Source of the DNA: Streptomyces sp. LX-29
Lineage (GTDB): Bacteria; Actinomycetota; Actinomycetes; Streptomycetales; Streptomycetaceae
Direction of reading: 5' to 3'
Length of the DNA: 64,000 nt
Assembly: GCF_029541745.1 (NCBI RefSeq)
Contig: NZ_CP089746.1
Coordinates: forward strand, 3,729,559-3,793,558
Part shown: positions 61,727 through 64,000 of the stretch, piece after piece
Layout of the letters: every line of letters starts with the position of its first letter
Position numbering within the stretch: the stretch's first letter is position 1
Program-made: the position numbers and the translations under genes
The notes under the pieces: model-generated
The model's input: only the letters and a program-made list of their open reading frames with translations
What the model was told of the DNA's origin: nothing
The model's database searches: none

Positions 61727-63766
61727 TCAGCTCCCGGCCGCGACGAGTTCTTCGACGGAGTCATGGCGTATCCGGTGGGACGGGATGCCGATGCCCTGCA
61801 GGGCGTGCACACCGCTGCGGATCATTCCGGGCGGGCCGGACAGATAGGCGTCGTAGCTGTTCCAGGGGCCGTACTGGCGTACCGCGTCGGGGAGCCGGCC
61901 GCTGATCCCGTTGGTCGGGCCGTCCGCGACGACCGGCCGGACCGCGAGCCACGGATGCGACTCGGCCAGCCGCAGCATGGTGTCGATGTCGTAGAGGTCC
62001 TGGTCGCTGCGGGCGCCGTAGAAGACCTCGACCGGGCGCTGTCGCCCGTGCTCCGCGACGTCCTCCACCAGCGCCTTGATGGGGGCGATCCCGGTGCCAC
62101 CGCCCAGGCACAGCAGGCCGTTGTCGGTGCTGTGGTCCACGGTCATGGAGCCGGCCGGGGGACCGAGGCGGATCACGTCGCCGAGTCGGGCGCGGTGCAC
62201 CAGGGCGGTGGAGACCCAGCCCGCCGGGACCGCCTTCACATGGAAGGCGAGCAGGCCGTCCGGGCGGGGGGCGGCGGCGAAGGAGTAGTGCCGCCAGACC
62301 CGAGGCCACCACGGCGTCTCCAGGGAGGCGTACTGCCCGGCGAGGAACGGATAGGGCTGGTCGGGCCGGAGGGTGATCACGGCGATGTCGGAGGTGCGCC
62401 GTTCGTGCGCGACCACCTCGGCGTTCCACCAGGCGGGAGCCCGCAGCTCGTCCTCGGCCGCGGCGTCGATCATGATCTGGGAGATGGCGGTGTAGGCGCG
62501 CACCCAGGCCGCCTCGGTCGCCGCGTCCCAGGACTCCGGGGCGTAGCGGATGAGTGCGTCGATCAGACACTCGCCGACGGCCGGGTAGTGCTCGGCCAGC
62601 GTGCCGTACTTGCGGTGGCCGCGGCCGAGGTTGGTGAGGTACTCGGTGAGGATGTCGGTGTCGTCGACGTGCTTGGCGGCGGTCAGCAGCGCCTTGAAGA
62701 GCCGGTCCCGCTGGGCGTCCATGGCGGCGGGGAACAGGTCCCGCACCCCGGGGTTGCGGAGGAAGAGCAGCGCGTAGAAGTACGAGGTCGCCTTGTCGGC
62801 GATCGGCTCCAACTCGGCCATGGTGCGGCGGATGAGGATCGCGTCCGGCGACGGGGCGGCCGTGCCGCGTGGGGACGCCGCGGCCGGGAGCGGCGGCGCG
62901 GCGGGCGGCATCGGCCCGGGGAGCGGCGGCACGGCGGCGGGCATCGGCCCTGGTGGGGTGGAGGGCGTCGACGGGGCCGGGGCCGGGGTGGTCGGGGCCG
63001 GGGCGGACAGGGCCGGCGCCGTCGGGGACATCGCACCGGCCCGCGCGGTCGGCTCTCCGGCAGGGAGGGGGCCCGAGACCCCGGTGCCCGGTGCCGGGGT
63101 CGCGTCCCGTCGGGGCGGCTGGGTCCGGGCCGGAGCCGGAGCCGGTCCGGCGCCCGGTCTGGTGGCGGCAGGACCGGGTACCGACTCCGCGGAGCGCTGG
63201 TGCTCGATCCGGGCCGGGGCGGGCGGCGTCGGTGCCGGTGTCGACGCCGGGGACGGTGCTGCGGGGGCTCGGTACGGGACGGAGGCGGGGGCGGCGGCGG
63301 CCGTCCGGTGCAGAGCGGTCGCCGGGACGGCCGGGGCCGGGCCGGAGACCCGTTCCCACTGTGCCGGTGCGGGCCCCGCCGCCGGCTCGGTACGGCGCTC
63401 CGGCGCGCCGCCCGCCGGCACGGCCGGGCTCACCGACCGGCCGGACGGGTGCGGTGCTCGGCCCTCCGGGGACCAGGCCCGACCGCCCGGGCCTGGTCGG
63501 GGCGGGTCGGCCGCCAGAGGCGCGTCCGGGGTGCGGGCCGCGGCGCCCGCGGGGTCGGGGTGCTCCGCGAGCCGTGTGTGCTCGAGGCGACCGGTGTGCT
63601 CGGCGCGCTCTCCGTAGGCCGTGTTCGCCGGATACGGGGTGGGCTCGACGAGCTCGGCGTGCTCCGCGCCCTTCCCGCTCCCCCTGCTCGGGGTGAACCA
63701 GCCCCAGTCGCCGCTGTTGCCGCCGGAGTCGTCGCCGTCGGACGACGTGGTGGTCGGAGCGTCCAT
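61727..63766 (-). CDS. Flavohemoglobin-like protein with 300-residue disordered N-terminus
   Basis: 679 residues from ATG 63766. Residues 1-310 are Pro/Ala/Thr/Gly-rich and low complexity. A globin domain (about 310-435) has SYFYALLFLRNPGVRDLF (B10 Tyr candidate) and GRGHRKYG (proximal His about residue 384). The reductase domain (about 445-679) has FLAGQYASLETPWWPRVWRHYSFA (FAD, RxYS) and CLGGGTGIAPIKALVEDV (NAD(P)H). Flavohemoglobins turn nitric oxide into nitrate, and Streptomyces has several. The long N-terminal extension is absent from canonical Hmp. No Rex- or NsrR-like site was noticed upstream. Confidence 0.87.
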   Translation of the reverse strand: MDAPTTTSSDGDDSGGNSGDWGWFTPSRGSGKGAEHAELVEPTPYPANTAYGERAEHTGRLEHTRLAEHPDPAGAAARTPDAPLAADPPRPGPGGRAWSPEGRAPHPSGRSVSPAVPAGGAPERRTEPAAGPAPAQWERVSGPAPAVPATALHRTAAAAPASVPYRAPAAPSPASTPAPTPPAPARIEHQRSAESVPGPAATRPGAGPAPAPARTQPPRRDATPAPGTGVSGPLPAGEPTARAGAMSPTAPALSAPAPTTPAPAPSTPSTPPGPMPAAVPPLPGPMPPAAPPLPAAASPRGTAAPSPDAILIRRTMAELEPIADKATSYFYALLFLRNPGVRDLFPAAMDAQRDRLFKALLTAAKHVDDTDILTEYLTNLGRGHRKYGTLAEHYPAVGECLIDALIRYAPESWDAATEAAWVRAYTAISQIMIDAAAEDELRAPAWWNAEVVAHERRTSDIAVITLRPDQPYPFLAGQYASLETPWWPRVWRHYSFAAAPRPDGLLAFHVKAVPAGWVSTALVHRARLGDVIRLGPPAGSMTVDHSTDNGLLCLGGGTGIAPIKALVEDVAEHGRQRPVEVFYGARSDQDLYDIDTMLRLAESHPWLAVRPVVADGPTNGISGRLPDAVRQYGPWNSYDAYLSGPPGMIRSGVHALQGIGIPSHRIRHDSVEELVAAGS

Positions 63767-64000
63767 GGTTGCCTCGCCTCGAACATCTCTCTGCCGGTCT
63801 TCGCACTTCCACGGCGGTCCGCGATCGAGAGAGCGGAGACGCCGTGTGGTGCCCTGCGCATTCCCGTTCCGATGCACTCGGTTCAGCCGGTCTTCGAACG
63901 TTCGAGGCCGGCCGCGTATCCCGTCGTGCAGCATGCCAGCAGTCCTGGGTGGCATAGGACAAAAGCCGGAAGTCCACGTGGCGGGAGCCGATTTACCCTA

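Overview
The window is a piece of a high-GC actinobacterial chromosome, almost certainly Streptomyces. Codon third positions are almost all G or C, GTG and TTG starts are frequent, and several genes are typical of the genus: ssgA, a DtpA-type copper/DyP operon, a Rex-controlled cydAB-cydDC operon and a TPP-riboswitch thiC. From memory of S. coelicolor, the order from pheA/serS through the cyd genes and hisC to thiC, ssgA, the low-molecular-weight phosphatase and the cystathionine lyase matches the SCO3919-SCO3967 stretch, not far from oriC. This synteny was recalled, not searched.

Left edge (1-970): a small, probably accessory locus. A 50-residue peptide gene ends in three near-identical Gly-Cys-Ile-Ser repeats. 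It is followed on the same strand by the start of an adenylate-forming (PaaK/LuxE-like) enzyme cut by the window edge. This looks like a RiPP precursor with a partner enzyme and is the most novel item here. Next come a SulP anion permease and beta-carbonic anhydrase operon (1306-3482), a non-coding stretch (3483-4293) and an RsbW-like anti-sigma kinase (4294-4794).

5.1-16.1 kb (+): a membrane protein, then a copper-handling set (YcnI, Sco1, PCuAC, CopC-CopD fusion, Tat-exported DyP peroxidase), then pheA. A non-coding region with DnaA boxes precedes serS and a HAD phosphatase.

16.2-28.2 kb: a secreted phospholipase A2; a minus-strand group (M24-type protein, alpha/beta-hydrolase-SDR fusion, PF10118 hydrolase, MerR regulator); two ABC ATPase/permease pairs; an aminoglycoside-kinase-like protein; and a LysR regulator.

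28.5-36 kb: small cytoplasmic proteins, a PspAB/HtpX stress pair, an F420-type oxidoreductase, a HAD phosphatase, an 899-bp IS5-family insertion sequence whose target site is the stop codon of an M23 peptidase gene, and that peptidase.

36.2-47 kb (-): cydA-cydB-cydDC plus a two-GAF sensor kinase, apparently one operon behind a perfect Rex operator. The fused CydDC is enlarged by repeat-derived linkers. hisC lies upstream and a LacI regulator is divergent from it.

48.9-64 kb: a metallophosphoesterase and a membrane protein whose upstream regions share a 14-bp motif, thiC with its TPP riboswitch, a YibE/F transporter, ssgA (apparently without its usual neighbour ssgR), small membrane and cupin proteins, ptpA, a cystathionine gamma-lyase, LysR, NUDIX, a PNPOx-fold protein and a flavohemoglobin with a long disordered N-terminus. 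Short tandem repeats are unusually common, both between and inside genes.
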